From Streptosporangium minutum (GTDB lineage: Bacteria > Actinomycetota > Actinomycetes > Streptosporangiales > Streptosporangiaceae): a stretch of DNA of 47,105 nucleotides. The translations under genes and the position numbers were made by a program. A model generated the notes under the pieces. The model searched no databases and was not told the DNA's origin. It worked only from the letters and a program-made list of their open reading frames with translations. Below are positions 18,879 through 27,529 of the stretch, in pieces; the stretch's first letter is position 1, and every line of letters starts with the position of its first letter. The DNA is taken from contig NZ_NGFP01000039.1 of NCBI RefSeq assembly GCF_002149035.1, positions 1-47,105 on the forward strand. The letters run 5' to 3'.

Positions 18879-18879
18879 G
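17777..18879 (+). pseudogene. IS630-family transposase, broken by several frameshifts
   Basis: The N-terminal HTH is readable (AAQIADLLGYDAGTVRRWID, then GLAGLADRPRPGRPR). The frame shifts near 18120 to give RPGPWTLARLWRYLNRP and the first DDE Asp in WAADETHVHLLPHIRS. A stop follows at about 18396. The remainder (CDNDSIHHARTVACYLETHP, ARYSPHDNLVERIWAALKAF) with the second Asp and the Glu is in another frame, and the C-terminus GYKRNFWNAA is in a third. The element is inactive on its own. Confidence 0.88.
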
Positions 18880-19291
18880 TCATCGACGAGGCCCACATGC
18901 TCGCCCACGACCAGCTGGAGTCGGTCAGGATGCTTGACGCCGAGCTTGGTGCAGGCCCGGCACCCATATCCCAGCAGCAGGTCGGCACCAAACTGCGCCT
19001 ACGCACCCCCACTTGTCCGTCCAAGCCGCCTCAGCCTCCTTCCATAACCAACCATATGTTTTAAATATTAATTTTTACTTAACTATCTAGCAGAGTTAGC
19101 AGTATTCAGATAGACGTTGTATCACTCTGCGGAGTTTTAGCGTTGCACACGGTGCGAGAATTTTACAGCCCGAAATCCCCTAATGTAGGAACCGACTTGA
19201 CCCAAATTCCCGCTTTTCTAGATATCTTGCATTATCCTACTTGTCGAGTTACTGTCTCCCTTGTTGATCACTAGACCAACCAAGGAGAAAC
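18879..19291. other. AT-rich intergenic region upstream of secreted protein
   Basis: About 410 bp, markedly AT-rich from 19050 onward and unlike the surrounding DNA. No gene is seen. It contains the promoter candidate listed separately. Confidence 0.4.
19197..19224 (+). promoter_or_regulatory. Sigma-70-type promoter candidate for secreted protein
   Basis: TTGACC (19197-19202), a 16-nt spacer, then TAGATA (19219-19224), 68 nt upstream of the GTG at 19292. Confidence 0.45.
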
Positions 19292-19837
19292 GTGACGGGT
19301 ATCAGCAGATCAGCCCTCGCACTATCGGCATTCGCTGTAGCGTTGCTGAGTACTGCAATCCAAACTCCTGCATCTGCGACCACCTCCAACGATCCGATTC
19401 CTCACCCTTGGTCCCAGGAAGGAGGGTTGGTGCCTGTCGACCCTAAGGTTGACATCGGCGACACTCCGACCGACCCGCCCGTTCCGGACTCAGAGCCTCA
19501 CCCCAACGACACTGGGAAGAAGGGGCTGCTAGGCGGATCATCGGGCCCTCATTACATTCAGACAGTCAGTCCAGACAATGGGGACCACACTCCCTCGAAG
19601 AATGCAACTTCGAACGCACAAATGTGCTTCAATGCGCAAAACAACGATCAAGACTATGGTTATCGACTCTATCTGAACAGGCCAGGAACATTTGCCTGGG
19701 CGAGCCCTGTCTACTATGGCCCCAAGTCAGGAACATGCAGTCCCTGGAAGAATTTTAGCGGCCAATTCGCGGGACTTATTCAGGAGTTTGATTCTCCACG
19801 CCTAGTCTGGTCCGATGTTTGGCTGTACTGGAATTAG
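19292..19837 (+). CDS. Secreted hypothetical protein
   Basis: 181 aa from GTG 19292 with AAGGAG 4-5 nt upstream. A Sec signal peptide is clear (SALALSAFAVALLSTAIQTP, cleavage near ASA-TT). The mature part starts with a proline/aspartate-rich linker (about residues 30-75). It continues with a compact domain with two Cys (AQMCFNAQ and SGTCSPW) and aromatic-rich strands (YGYRLYLNRP, LVWSDVWLYWN), suggesting a small beta-rich exported domain. The family is not recognised. It is followed by a terminator and a lipoprotein gene. Codon use is less G+C-biased than the chromosome, consistent with transfer. Confidence 0.7.
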   Translation: MTGISRSALALSAFAVALLSTAIQTPASATTSNDPIPHPWSQEGGLVPVDPKVDIGDTPTDPPVPDSEPHPNDTGKKGLLGGSSGPHYIQTVSPDNGDHTPSKNATSNAQMCFNAQNNDQDYGYRLYLNRPGTFAWASPVYYGPKSGTCSPWKNFSGQFAGLIQEFDSPRLVWSDVWLYWN

Positions 19838-19847
19838 CAATTCTTCT

Positions 19848-19880
19848 CCCCCGTAGACCCCAAACAGGAGACTACGGGGG
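19848..19880 (+). terminator. Hairpin terminator after secreted protein gene
   Basis: CCCCCGTAG (19848-19856) pairs with CTACGGGGG (19872-19880), followed by TTCCATATTTT. Confidence 0.7.
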
Positions 19881-19905
19881 TTCCATATTTTACTACGGAG
19901 GAAAC

Positions 19906-20562
19906 ATTAAATCGCTTCGTCATGCTGGCTCATTATTGATTGCAGTAATGGCTCTCTCAGGGTGTACGCAGGCCGAGCCTGTTGCTCCAGCAGACAGTTC
20001 CAAGAAAGCATCCGAAACCGTCACGCCTAGATCTGAGCCTGTACCTAAAGATATCCGGGAGAAAGTTGGCAAGCGGCCAGCCAGCCTTACCGAGACTAAG
20101 ACTCTTGGGTCCACCACAGTCGACGGTACTCGTTGGTCGTTAGTTGCCTTCCATGACGGTAATGGGGATTTCTGCATCGCCGTCGATTCATCTAGTCGCC
20201 AAGGGACTCCCGCCTGCGGCATTGAGTTACCAAAAGCTCACCCTATTAATATGGCAATGGAAGTTATGGATGACAAGAAAGTCTTCCTCTACGGTGGGGT
20301 TAGGGGCGAAGTACGCGAGCTCTATCTTTCCGACGCATCCGGATCTCACCGGCAACGCACATACGCCCACCCATCCCAACCAAATAAATGGTTCTTCATT
20401 CCAGTCAGTCGACTCCCAGTTAAAGATATATCAGCAGTATTATCTAATGGGCGTTCCTACTCAATACAACCCGAAATATTGCAGGCTGCTAATGCCGCCG
20501 CAAACGGGGAATCTCCACCTACGTCTTACAAGTCCCCAACCCCTGTCGGGCCAAAATCATAG
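19906..20562 (+). CDS. Putative lipoprotein, possibly starting at ATT
   Basis: About 219 aa. GGAGG (19898-19902) lies 3 nt before an in-frame ATT (19906). Reading from there gives a classic lipoprotein signal: a basic start (KSLRHAGS), hydrophobic core (LLIAVMAL) and lipobox LSGC followed by TQAEPV. No ATG, GTG or TTG sits at that spacing. The longer upstream frame runs through the preceding terminator, so ATT initiation is the best fit; TTG 19933 would shorten the signal peptide. The mature domain (VDGTRWSLVAFHDGNGDFCI, VREVRELYLSD-like strands) is unrecognised. Low-G+C, laterally acquired patch. Confidence 0.6.
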   Translation: MKSLRHAGSLLIAVMALSGCTQAEPVAPADSSKKASETVTPRSEPVPKDIREKVGKRPASLTETKTLGSTTVDGTRWSLVAFHDGNGDFCIAVDSSSRQGTPACGIELPKAHPINMAMEVMDDKKVFLYGGVRGEVRELYLSDASGSHRQRTYAHPSQPNKWFFIPVSRLPVKDISAVLSNGRSYSIQPEILQAANAAANGESPPTSYKSPTPVGPKS

Positions 20563-20662
20563 AGATCCCCTCAATGAGCCTCTCTACTAGGATGCGTATC
20601 GAGTTGTGATCGATCTGCGGGATTTGCCCTTGGGGCGGGGCCTGATTCGGTAGGTCGTCTTG

Positions 20663-21605
20663 TATGACGCGGGTCCAACCGACAGACGAGGAGTGGGAGT
20701 TCATTGAGCCGTACCTGCCGATCGGCAGGTACGGCCCGTACCCCGAGCGGCTACGGCAGCAGTTTGAGGGCGTGATCTGGCGGTTCAGGACGGGCGGGCA
20801 GTAGCGGAAGATGCCCAAGGAGTTCGGCGCCTGGTCGACTGTCCGCAACTGCTTCCGGCAGTGCAGGGACGCCGGCGTCTTCGAAGCCCTGCGGAGGCCT
20901 GATCGCGGAAGCCGCACAACGCGGCGAGGTGGACTTGCCCCCGGCCGGTGTGGACTCCACCACCGCCCGGGACCACCACAACGCCGCCTGGACACATCTC
21001 GGCCAGGACGTCATCGCCGCCTTGGAGAAGACTGCTGAGCAGGAGAAGACTTGGCAAAAGGGGGCGGCCCGCAAAGACGGGAAGGGAAGAACGGCAACGC
21101 ATCCGGCGCCGCCGCAAGCTCCGGCTGAAAGCTGCCCTGCTCGGACGATCGAGGAGCGGGCAGACCAGCAAGATCCACCTCGCCGCCGACCGGAAATGCC
21201 GTCCACCGGCGTTCGTCGTGACCGCGGGGCAGAGCGCGGACAGCCCGCGGTTCATCCCCGTGCTCAAGAAAATACGGGTCCGCGGGCCGGTTGGCCGTCC
21301 CCGCACCCGCCCCTGACGCGGGCGCCGCCGACAAGGCCCACTCCTCCCGCGGCAACCACACCTACCTACGGAAACGCCGCATCAAGGCGGTCATCCTGCG
21401 GAAGAGGGACCAGGCCGCCAACCGCAAGAACAAGGACGGCAAAGGCGGCCAGCCTGTCAGCCACGACACCGACTTCTACAACGAGCGGAATACCGTCGAG
21501 CGCCTGATCAACAAGTTGAAGACCTGGCGAGGCATCGCCACCCGCTACGACAAGACCCCTGAGAACTACCTCGCCGACCTCCACCTTCGCGCCGCAATGA
21601 TCTGA
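20663..21605 (+). pseudogene. IS5-family transposase remnant, frameshifted
   Basis: The N-terminus MTRVQPTDEEWEFIEPYLPI and VIWRFRTGG is typical of IS5/IS1647-like DDE transposases. A stop follows at about 20802 and reading continues in other frames: GAWSTVRNCFRQCRDAGVFE, then DLPPAGVDSTTARDHHNAAW, then SGQTSKIHLAADRKCRP and NERNTVERLINKLKTWRGIA with YDKTPENYLADLHLRAAMI. At least three frame breaks are needed. Inactive. Confidence 0.85.
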
Positions 21606-22183
21606 ATCAAAAACCTCACCCGGGCCGTCCTTTGATCGCAACCAAATACGTGCCCTAGCGCGGACGAGCCGCTCCACAGTCGCTCGCAAAAAGCTCTTCG
21701 CTCAGCGGATAGCCCTTCGCCTTGTGCGTATCTCACGACGTCGATATATCCGGTAATCAAAGCACGTCAGGGTCTACGCCATCACCATTTCAGCCCCAGC
21801 AATTAGGGATGGTCCACCCGTATGGGCGCCCTTAAGCTCAAGGCTAGAGTCATTAGCGGACAACATAATATAACTTGCAGTCATATTCACAAATTACTAC
21901 CGAGCGAACAGGGGTGAGGACTATCAGCTAGTCGACCGCCGCGCGCGCAAACTGTCTAGAACTCAGCGTTACTAAGGGTCCGATTATGTACTCCATACGC
22001 TTCTTTCGCGACACTTTGGGTTCAAAGCATCGCCCTCAGTAAACAAATACGGCCGCATTGACATTCAAGATCCCCCATGTTGAGATTCATGTAGGGCCCC
22101 AGGGTGACGCACTCCGAAAAGGAGAGTTATTCGAACAACGCACAACTCCTAGCTAAATTCAATTTCTACACAAGGAGATCAAA
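21606..22183. other. Intergenic region with IS scar
   Basis: About 580 bp, AT-rich toward the right. Apart from the small IS fragment listed at 21680-21760, I see no gene. It should contain the promoter of the secreted gene at 22184. Confidence 0.3.
21680..21760 (-). pseudogene. Possible N-terminal fragment of an HTH transposase
   Basis: The minus strand reads MITGYIDVVRYAQGEGLSAE then RRAFCERL, resembling the RY-x-G-G-L-x-x-ER-R start of IS630-type HTH proteins. It then loses similarity. Probably a scar left beside the IS5-like remnant. Confidence 0.3.
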
Positions 22184-22765
22184 GTGAAAATCGGAAAAAA
22201 ATCCGCCATCACTATTTCGTTGGCGATGTTGCTGCTCGGCGCAGCATCGCCGGCCATCGCCGCCCCCATTCCTTCCCCGTCGGTAAGCAGTAATCAATCC
22301 GATGATTCACCGCCTCTACCTGGCCAGCCTGAGGTCACTGCAGGCCCTGGCTCGGTGTACTCCGGAACGACCACGGACGAAAAAGGACAGGCCAAAGCAG
22401 CCGACATAATTGGCTGCACTGTCATAGCAGAACCTCCTTTCACGCTCGTGTACAATAAAGCTCCGATCCGCGCTGAGGGCTACATAAATTGGTGTACACC
22501 GAAAAAGCCGGACGACTGCCGCACGGAAACCGACCTCGAACTGAAGATAAACGGGATTTGGACCGTTGTCGCCAACGGTCCAGTGAAGTGGGGATGCAAC
22601 GTAGGAAGCGGCTCGAAGTCCAGTACCTCCTACAACTGCAGGCAGGATCTTAACGGTCCTCACTACTACCGGACCAGAACTTATATAATAACGCAAGTTA
22701 ATGGCGTCTGGGCCCCTAATGCCGAAGTCGCCACAAGTGGAGCAAATAGCTGGTGGTGCGAATAA
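22184..22765 (+). CDS. Secreted hypothetical protein
   Basis: 193 aa from GTG 22184 with AAGGAGA about 6 nt upstream. The signal peptide is strong (KKSAITISLAMLLLGAASPA, cleavage near AIA-AP). A Pro/Ser linker is followed by a Cys-containing domain with six cysteines (IIGCTVIAEPP, INWCTPKKPDDCRTE, VKWGCNVGS, SYNCRQD and terminal WWCE), probably disulphide-bonded outside the cell. Lower G+C than neighbours. Family unknown; overall plan similar to the secreted gene at 19292. Confidence 0.75.
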   Translation: MKIGKKSAITISLAMLLLGAASPAIAAPIPSPSVSSNQSDDSPPLPGQPEVTAGPGSVYSGTTTDEKGQAKAADIIGCTVIAEPPFTLVYNKAPIRAEGYINWCTPKKPDDCRTETDLELKINGIWTVVANGPVKWGCNVGSGSKSSTSYNCRQDLNGPHYYRTRTYIITQVNGVWAPNAEVATSGANSWWCE

Positions 22766-22855
22766 AACTAGACACCAGCTAGCTCATCCGGAAAAACTTT
22801 CCTTCTCTAACTATCAACCGAGGAGAGGAAAGGCGTCTTATATAAGGAAATAAAT

Positions 22856-22894
22856 ATGTCCGCAGGTGTCGAATCATACCGCACCTGCGGACAT
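22856..22894. terminator. Bidirectional hairpin terminator
   Basis: Perfect 13-bp arms ATGTCCGCAGGTG (22856-22868) and CACCTGCGGACAT (22882-22894), followed by TTTCTGCC. It lies between two convergent genes. Confidence 0.85.
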
Positions 22895-22905
22895 TTCTGC
22901 CTAAA

Positions 22906-23352
22906 TCAATAAGAAGCAATCCTCTTCAGGCGAACCAGTGGCGCATAGCGCCTGCTTCTAATCTCGTAGCGTTCACCTAGAGGGAGATTTTCACAAAGGC
23001 GACCTAGAAGTCCGTCACGATATTCCTCATTTATTTCCGATGCGACAACATCAAAAGTTTGCTCACAAATTTCGACAGTTACAATCCCGCCATATTTCAT
23101 ATTGAGTAATTCATTTACCCATTTTGGGCGTTTTTCGACGCCACTTACCAGTGCAATGTAATCGCCGCCATCGCTTAAATAGCGAACTGAGAAGGTGCGT
23201 AACTTTGTTGTCCGGTGCTCGATCATCGTAAGGGAAAGGCTGGGCAAGCTGCCGAACCTATACAGCACGATACGCCCCCTGGTCATATGGAAAACTGTCC
23301 AGTTAACACTTCCAATGAAGTGAACTGCCACTGTCTCCAAAAATGTCCTCAT
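22906..23352 (-). CDS. Nitroreductase/F420-dependent (Ddn-like) family protein
   Basis: 148 aa resembling the deazaflavin-dependent nitroreductase/quinone-reductase family. The split-barrel strands are readable: TTKLRTFSVRYLSDGGDYIA (about residues 48-67), LVSGVEKRPKWVNELLNMKY (about 68-87), VTVEICEQTFDVVASEI and RSRRYAPLVRLKRI. These proteins use F420H2 made by most actinomycetes. It sits alone in the low-G+C cargo region and is convergent with the secreted gene. The assignment rests on pattern similarity only. Confidence 0.55.
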   Translation of the reverse strand: MRTFLETVAVHFIGSVNWTVFHMTRGRIVLYRFGSLPSLSLTMIEHRTTKLRTFSVRYLSDGGDYIALVSGVEKRPKWVNELLNMKYGGIVTVEICEQTFDVVASEINEEYRDGLLGRLCENLPLGERYEIRSRRYAPLVRLKRIASY

Positions 23353-23713
23353 ATTTTCTCCCTCGATCGAGCTCCGATAGCAGACCGTCGCGAGCTGGTA
23401 GCGTAACGTAAGCCATTCTATCCTTTACGCGTCCAAGCCAGATAGCAACATCTAAGCTGGCAAAAATTTCTCCTGAGGTTGAGCTCGTGATGTTGTAAGC
23501 CTCGGAATTCCTTGATCGCGAGATGCGCCTACATCATGAGACACGGCACAAGGCCAAGGGGCGCGCGCCGGACAAGGACGTTCCGCGAACAACCGCGGGC
23601 ATCGAGAGGCTCAGGCATCCAATTGGCCGAATGCAACTCGCTCACCCAGGCCCTGTGGCATGTAGGCGCGGAGATGCGCATTATGGTGAACCATCTGAGG
23701 CTGACAATCGTGC
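23353..23713. other. Intergenic region, no gene seen
   Basis: About 360 bp between the Ddn-like gene and an IS630 scar. Short open frames here lack RBS and coding character. Confidence 0.3.
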
Positions 23714-23833
23714 TAAGCGGTATTCCAGAAGTTCCGCTTGTAACCGACCGGGAGTCAGGGGCTGGTCCACGGGACGACGGTGGCCAGCAGTTGATCCGGT
23801 GAGCGGACGCGGAAGAAGAAATGGATCTGTCTA
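23714..23833 (-). mobile_element. 3'-end fragment of a second IS630 copy
   Basis: On the minus strand it encodes RQIHFFFRVRSPDQLLATVV then PWTSP, the C-terminus of the same IS630 transposase as at 17777. It carries the same right inverted repeat (CCAGAAGTTCCGCTTGTAAC at 23725-23744). It is in inverse orientation to the first copy and is cut at its inner side by the next IS. Confidence 0.8.
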
Positions 23834-24904
23834 ACGACCTCGTGCATGATTAGCCGTGGCTTCTGGGCTCTCGGCTCGTTGGGCCAGATGTGGTGAGAAC
23901 ACTCGCACGCGCGATCATCTTGAAGAACCGGCGGATTACGGGTCTGTCGGTCGAAGTGATCGCGCAGTTGGTAGCCGAGATCGGACCGTTGTGGCAGGCC
24001 CGGCACCAAGCCGCGCTCGCCGGTCGCCTACGACGACGCAACCTCGGTGCCGGCGCTGAACACAAGCTGATGTTCGTCGATCGACTGCTGGCCACGCTGG
24101 TGCACCTGCGCCACGGCGTCACCCATGACGTGCTGGGCTGCCGGTTCGGCGTCGACCGCTCCACCATCACCCGCTCCACCATCACCCGCGCCATCCACCA
24201 GATCCGCCCCTTACCGGCTGACCGAGGGTGCAGCATCACCACGGGCCAACGCTTACGAACTTCGGCCGATGTGATCGCCTACCTGGGAGACAGCGGTCAA
24301 GAAGCGATCTTGGACGCCACGGAGATCCGCGTCCGCCGCCCAGCCGCCGGCACCCCCGAACGAGATCGCTTCGTCTCCGGCAAAAGCCGGATGAACACGA
24401 TGAAGACGATGGTCCTCACCAACCTCCAAGGGGAGCTGCTGTTTTGCGGCGAAACCCGTCCCGGATCGGTCGCCGACATCACCCAAGCTCGCCGGTCCGG
24501 ACTGGTTGACCTGCTGGCCGACACCCACGGCCTGCAGATCCTCGCTGACGCCGGCTATCAGGGTCTGAACAGCCAGACCGCAGGTCAGATCCTCACCTCA
24601 CCTCGCAAACGGCGCGGCAGGAACCTGGAACACGTCCAATGGCTGATGGCCCATCACGATGCAGCCCGGCACGCGCACTCCTCCCGGCGCATTCCCGTCG
24701 AGCACGGCATCGCCCACCTAAAACTGGAGGGCCTTGGCGCGCCACCACGGCCGCCGCGACCACCTGCCCGAAACCATCCGCGCCGTGGCTGCGCTTCTAT
24801 CCGATCAGCAGACTGCATCCACCCGGCTCCGAGGACAGAAAGCATGATCAAAAAAGTGTCGCCTCAGCGAACCACGCCTTCATCGCAATCATGCACGAGG
24901 TCGT
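23834..24904 (+). mobile_element. IS element with DDE_Tnp_4-type transposase
   Basis: 18-bp terminal inverted repeats: ACGACCTCGTGCATGATT (23834-23851) and AATCATGCACGAGGTCGT (24887-24904), perfect complements. It sits directly against the IS630 fragment, which it appears to have interrupted. Confidence 0.85.
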
Positions 24905-24906
24905 AA
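23890..24906 (+). pseudogene. IS5-type (DDE_Tnp_4) transposase with C-terminal frameshift
   Basis: 338 aa as read. An HTH_Tnp_4-like N-terminus (FVDRLLATLVHLRHGVTHDV, LGCRFGVDRSTITRS) is followed by the DDE domain: ILDATEIRVRRPA (first Asp), ILADAGYQGLNS (second Asp) and RIPVEHGIAHLKLEGLG (Glu). After HLK the frame departs from the family; the expected continuation is in another frame (WRATTAAATTCPKPSAPWLR), so a single-base indel near 24725 altered the C-terminus. A 15-bp duplication (CGCTCCACCATCACC twice, about 24158-24187) adds five residues in the HTH. Probably inactive. Confidence 0.75.
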
Positions 24907-24967
24907 GGACTCCTAACAAAAGTGGGGTATCTGACCTGCTGGAATGCGGGTGTATCAGCTTTCGTTG

Positions 24968-26005
24968 ATGGGCCGCCGGAGGTGTGAGACAGCAGAGAAG
25001 AAGACGACCGTGCGCCGACCGCGGGAGGTTGAGGACGGGCTATGGGAGCGGATCGCGCCGCTGTTGCCTCAAATCAAGCGCAACTTGAAGCGCCCAGGGC
25101 GCCCGCGTTCGGATAACCGCAAGGTGCTGTGCGGCATCTTGTTCGTGCTACACACCGGGAGCCGTTGGGAGTTCCTGCCCCAGAAGCTGGGATTCGGCTC
25201 GGGCATGACGTGCTGGCGCAGGCTGCGGGACTGGAACGACGCCGGAGTCCGGCAGCGGCTGCACGAGGTGCTGCTGGCCGAGCTGCGGGCCGCGGACCTG
25301 CTGGACTTCTCTCGGGCCGCGGCCGACGGCTTGCACGTGCGGGCGATGAAGGGCGGGGCCAAGACCGGTCCGTCGCCGGTCGACCGAGGCCGGACCAGCA
25401 GCAAGCACCACGTCATCGTCGAAGCGCACGGTATCCCGCTGGCTGCCACCGTGACCGGCGGCAACCGCAACGACGTGACCCACCTGATCCCGCTGCTGCA
25501 GGCCGTGCCGCCGATCCGGGGCAAGCGTGGGCGCCCGCGCCAGCGTCCGGAACGGGTGTATGCCGACCGCGGCTACGACCACGACAAGTACCGCCGCCAG
25601 GTCCGCGCGCTGGCAATCACCCCGGTCATCGCCCGCCGCGGCACCGAGCACGGCTCCAGCCTCGGCATCTACCGCTGGGTCGCCGAAGCCGCGTTCGCGT
25701 TGCTGCACCGGTCTCGCCGCCTGCGCATCCGCTGGGAGATCCGCGACGACATCCACGAAGCCTTCCTCACCCTGGGCTGCGCCATCATCTGCCGGCGACG
25801 ACTCCGCGACACACCTTGTCAGGAGCCCTTAGGACTACTCGTAGCCGTCGGGCTCGTGCAGCCTCACAGCCGGGATCTCAGCACGTCGACCTCGCAGCCT
25901 GACGAGGACGGGTCGAAGCCGTGCTCGACAAGCCAGCGGACCGCCAGCATGCTTCGCAGCGACCACCACGCGCGGATCACGTCGAGATCAACGTCGGTGC
26001 CGTAG
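24968..26005 (+). CDS. IS5-family transposase
   Basis: From MGRRRCETAEKKTTVRRP. The DUF4096-like N-terminus is present (VEDGLWERIAPLLPQ, GRPRSDNRKVLCGILFVLHT, SRWEFLPQKLGFGSGMTCWR). The DDE catalytic core reads AADGLHVRAMKGG (Asp), YADRGYDHDKYRRQ (Asp) and a Glu region ending HEAFLTLGCAIICRRRLRDT. Members usually stop just after this (near 25820). Here the frame reads on about 60 codons into the passenger region, overlapping the 3' end of the convergent phosphotransferase. The core looks intact, so it may be active. Confidence 0.88.
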   Translation: MGRRRCETAEKKTTVRRPREVEDGLWERIAPLLPQIKRNLKRPGRPRSDNRKVLCGILFVLHTGSRWEFLPQKLGFGSGMTCWRRLRDWNDAGVRQRLHEVLLAELRAADLLDFSRAAADGLHVRAMKGGAKTGPSPVDRGRTSSKHHVIVEAHGIPLAATVTGGNRNDVTHLIPLLQAVPPIRGKRGRPRQRPERVYADRGYDHDKYRRQVRALAITPVIARRGTEHGSSLGIYRWVAEAAFALLHRSRRLRIRWEIRDDIHEAFLTLGCAIICRRRLRDTPCQEPLGLLVAVGLVQPHSRDLSTSTSQPDEDGSKPCSTSQRTASMLRSDHHARITSRSTSVP

Positions 26006-26610
26006 CCGGCGACGACGTCGCCAAGGTGCTCCTCGTGTCCGAGCGTCAAGACGGCGAGGTCGTACAGGGCATCGCCCTGGCCCGCCTCGGACCAGTCGAC
26101 CACGCCGGTGATCTCGTCACCGTCGACGAACACGTGGCTGATTTGCAGGTCGCCGTGGGTGAACACCGGTGTCCACGGCCGGAGCGCAGCCTCGGCGACC
26201 CGGCGGTTGCGCGTGACCAGGTCGGCGGGGAGGACGCCGTTCGTGACGAGCCACTCGCATTCGCCGTCGAGATCCGATGCGAGCTCATCAAGGCTCCGAC
26301 CGGGCCATGGCGGCAGCGGCGCGTCGTGCAGCTTCCGTGCGGCGGCACCCGCCGCGGCCCACGCCGCCGGCGACGCGGTCGACCGCTCACCGAGACGGCC
26401 GAGTGCCGTCCCCGGGAGGGCGGCGAGCGCGAGCACGGGTGGCTTCCGCCACAGGACCTCCGGAGTCGGGATCGGCGCCATGGCCATCGCCTCGACCTCG
26501 ACGTCGGCGCGCGTCTGATCAGCGTCGATCTTCAGGAACACGTCTCCGACGCGCAGGGTTGCGCGCTCGTGATGCGCGACGACGACCTCGACCTCCTCCA
26601 CATCGACCAT
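25864..26610 (-). CDS. Aminoglycoside-phosphotransferase-like kinase (transposon passenger)
   Basis: 248 aa from MVDVEEVEVVVAHHERATLR; a longer frame to 26703 exists, but its first 31 residues lack family character. The kinase core is recognisable: ATP-site Lys in VFLKIDADQTRADVE, the catalytic loop FTHGDLQISHVFVDGDE (Brenner-type HGD; the usual Asn is His, as commonly seen in this subfamily) and the metal-binding Asp in VVDWSEAGQGDALYD. The family phosphorylates small molecules such as antibiotics; the substrate here is unknown. Its location inside a transposon, G+C-rich against a lower-G+C flank, shows it arrived separately. Confidence 0.85.
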   Translation of the reverse strand: MVDVEEVEVVVAHHERATLRVGDVFLKIDADQTRADVEVEAMAMAPIPTPEVLWRKPPVLALAALPGTALGRLGERSTASPAAWAAAGAAARKLHDAPLPPWPGRSLDELASDLDGECEWLVTNGVLPADLVTRNRRVAEAALRPWTPVFTHGDLQISHVFVDGDEITGVVDWSEAGQGDALYDLAVLTLGHEEHLGDVVAGYGTDVDLDVIRAWWSLRSMLAVRWLVEHGFDPSSSGCEVDVLRSRL

Positions 26611-26755
26611 TATCGCGGGATGACCACCGACTGTCGCCGGGTTTATCGCGTGCGATGGCACGGCTGACCCCGTCCCGCCGCCCGGCGGCCTCGTACACGA
26701 CACCGACCGCTGACCAGGTCCAGCCCACTACTTTTGTTAGGAGTCTTTAGCCCGA

Positions 26756-26890
26756 AAAATCGGCGCATACTTGATGCGCTCCGTCTACCAGACCTCCATG
26801 AGGACCGGGACCATGGCCAGCACCGGATCCTGACCGCAGACCATCCGCATGACGCAACCGGATCCTGGCCAGAAAATCGGCGCACGCTTG
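26756..26890. repeat. Pair of 18-bp direct repeats
   Basis: AAAATCGGCGCATACTTG (26756-26773) and AAAATCGGCGCACGCTTG (26873-26890), 16/18 identical and 117 bp apart. They sit in non-coding DNA just outside the transposon. AAAATCG-type words also recur at 17.1-17.4 kb. Role unknown. Confidence 0.6.
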
Positions 26891-27153
26891 GGCTGAGCTC
26901 CAGCAGGACGGCATCATGCCATCCCTCGTACTCGGAACCACGTCGACACCGGCCCGTTCACGTGCAGGGAGGGTTACCGCGGCCTACCGACTACCCGTAG
27001 GCGGCAACTATACGTTTACCGGGGCCTGGGTGCGGTCGTGTGCCTGGCGGCCTGGGGCAGTGGCCGGATCCGGCCTACTGGCATCCCCCCGGCAGACCGG
27101 CCGCGCTGCTGGCGAATCCTACAGAGAGCACGCATCCCCCCTGGAGATCCCCC

Positions 27154-27436
27154 TTGCTCAAGAACTTGCTCGTGTCGGCCGCCCTAGTCAGCAGCGCCCT
27201 GATCGCACCGGCCGCCGTAGGCCCTGCCCGCGTCGGCGACGGTCGTCCAGGCCCCTGCCGTTTCAGTGTCCGCCGCGTGCCAGTACCGGCGATCCGGTAA
27301 CTCGTGGAAGTGCATCACGCCGGGCGCCTACTGCCCGGCAGCCGCACGCGGTAAGTACGGCTACGCCAAGGCCACCAACCGCAGGTACACGTGCTCCCGG
27401 TACGCCAACGGTCAGTGGCGTTGGAAGCGCGCTTAG
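27154..27436 (+). pseudogene. Small secreted protein with frameshift
   Basis: A TTG start at 27154 with GGAG upstream opens a signal peptide (LLKNLLVSAALVSSALIAPA). The mature domain is in another frame: SATVVQAPAVSVSA, then CQYRRSGNSWKCITPGAYC, ARGKYGYAKATNRRYTCSRY and NGQWRWKRA, stop TAG 27434-27436. This four-Cys basic domain resembles small secreted proteins common in Streptomyces. A single-base indel near 27215-27235 would join the two parts. It could be a sequencing error or a real pseudogene. Confidence 0.55.
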
Positions 27437-27529
27437 CCCCGGTCGCGACGAGAGCGCCCGCCCCAGCAGCAGGGAACGAGCGCTCTTCGGCTTCGGGGCC
27501 GTCAGTCAGGTAACCGGCCTACAGACCAG

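Larger units (their letters stand above)
24907..26746 (+). mobile_element. IS5-type transposon carrying a phosphotransferase gene
   Basis: Left end GACTCCTAACAAAAGT (24908-24923) and right end ACTTTTGTTAGGAGTC (26730-26745) are perfect 16-bp inverted repeats. Inside are a transposase and, on the opposite strand, a kinase-like gene. A degenerate copy of the right end (CCTTGTCAGGAGCCCTT, about 25814-25830) sits right after the transposase coding region. This suggests that an original short IS captured the passenger by moving to a more distant end. Confidence 0.8.
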
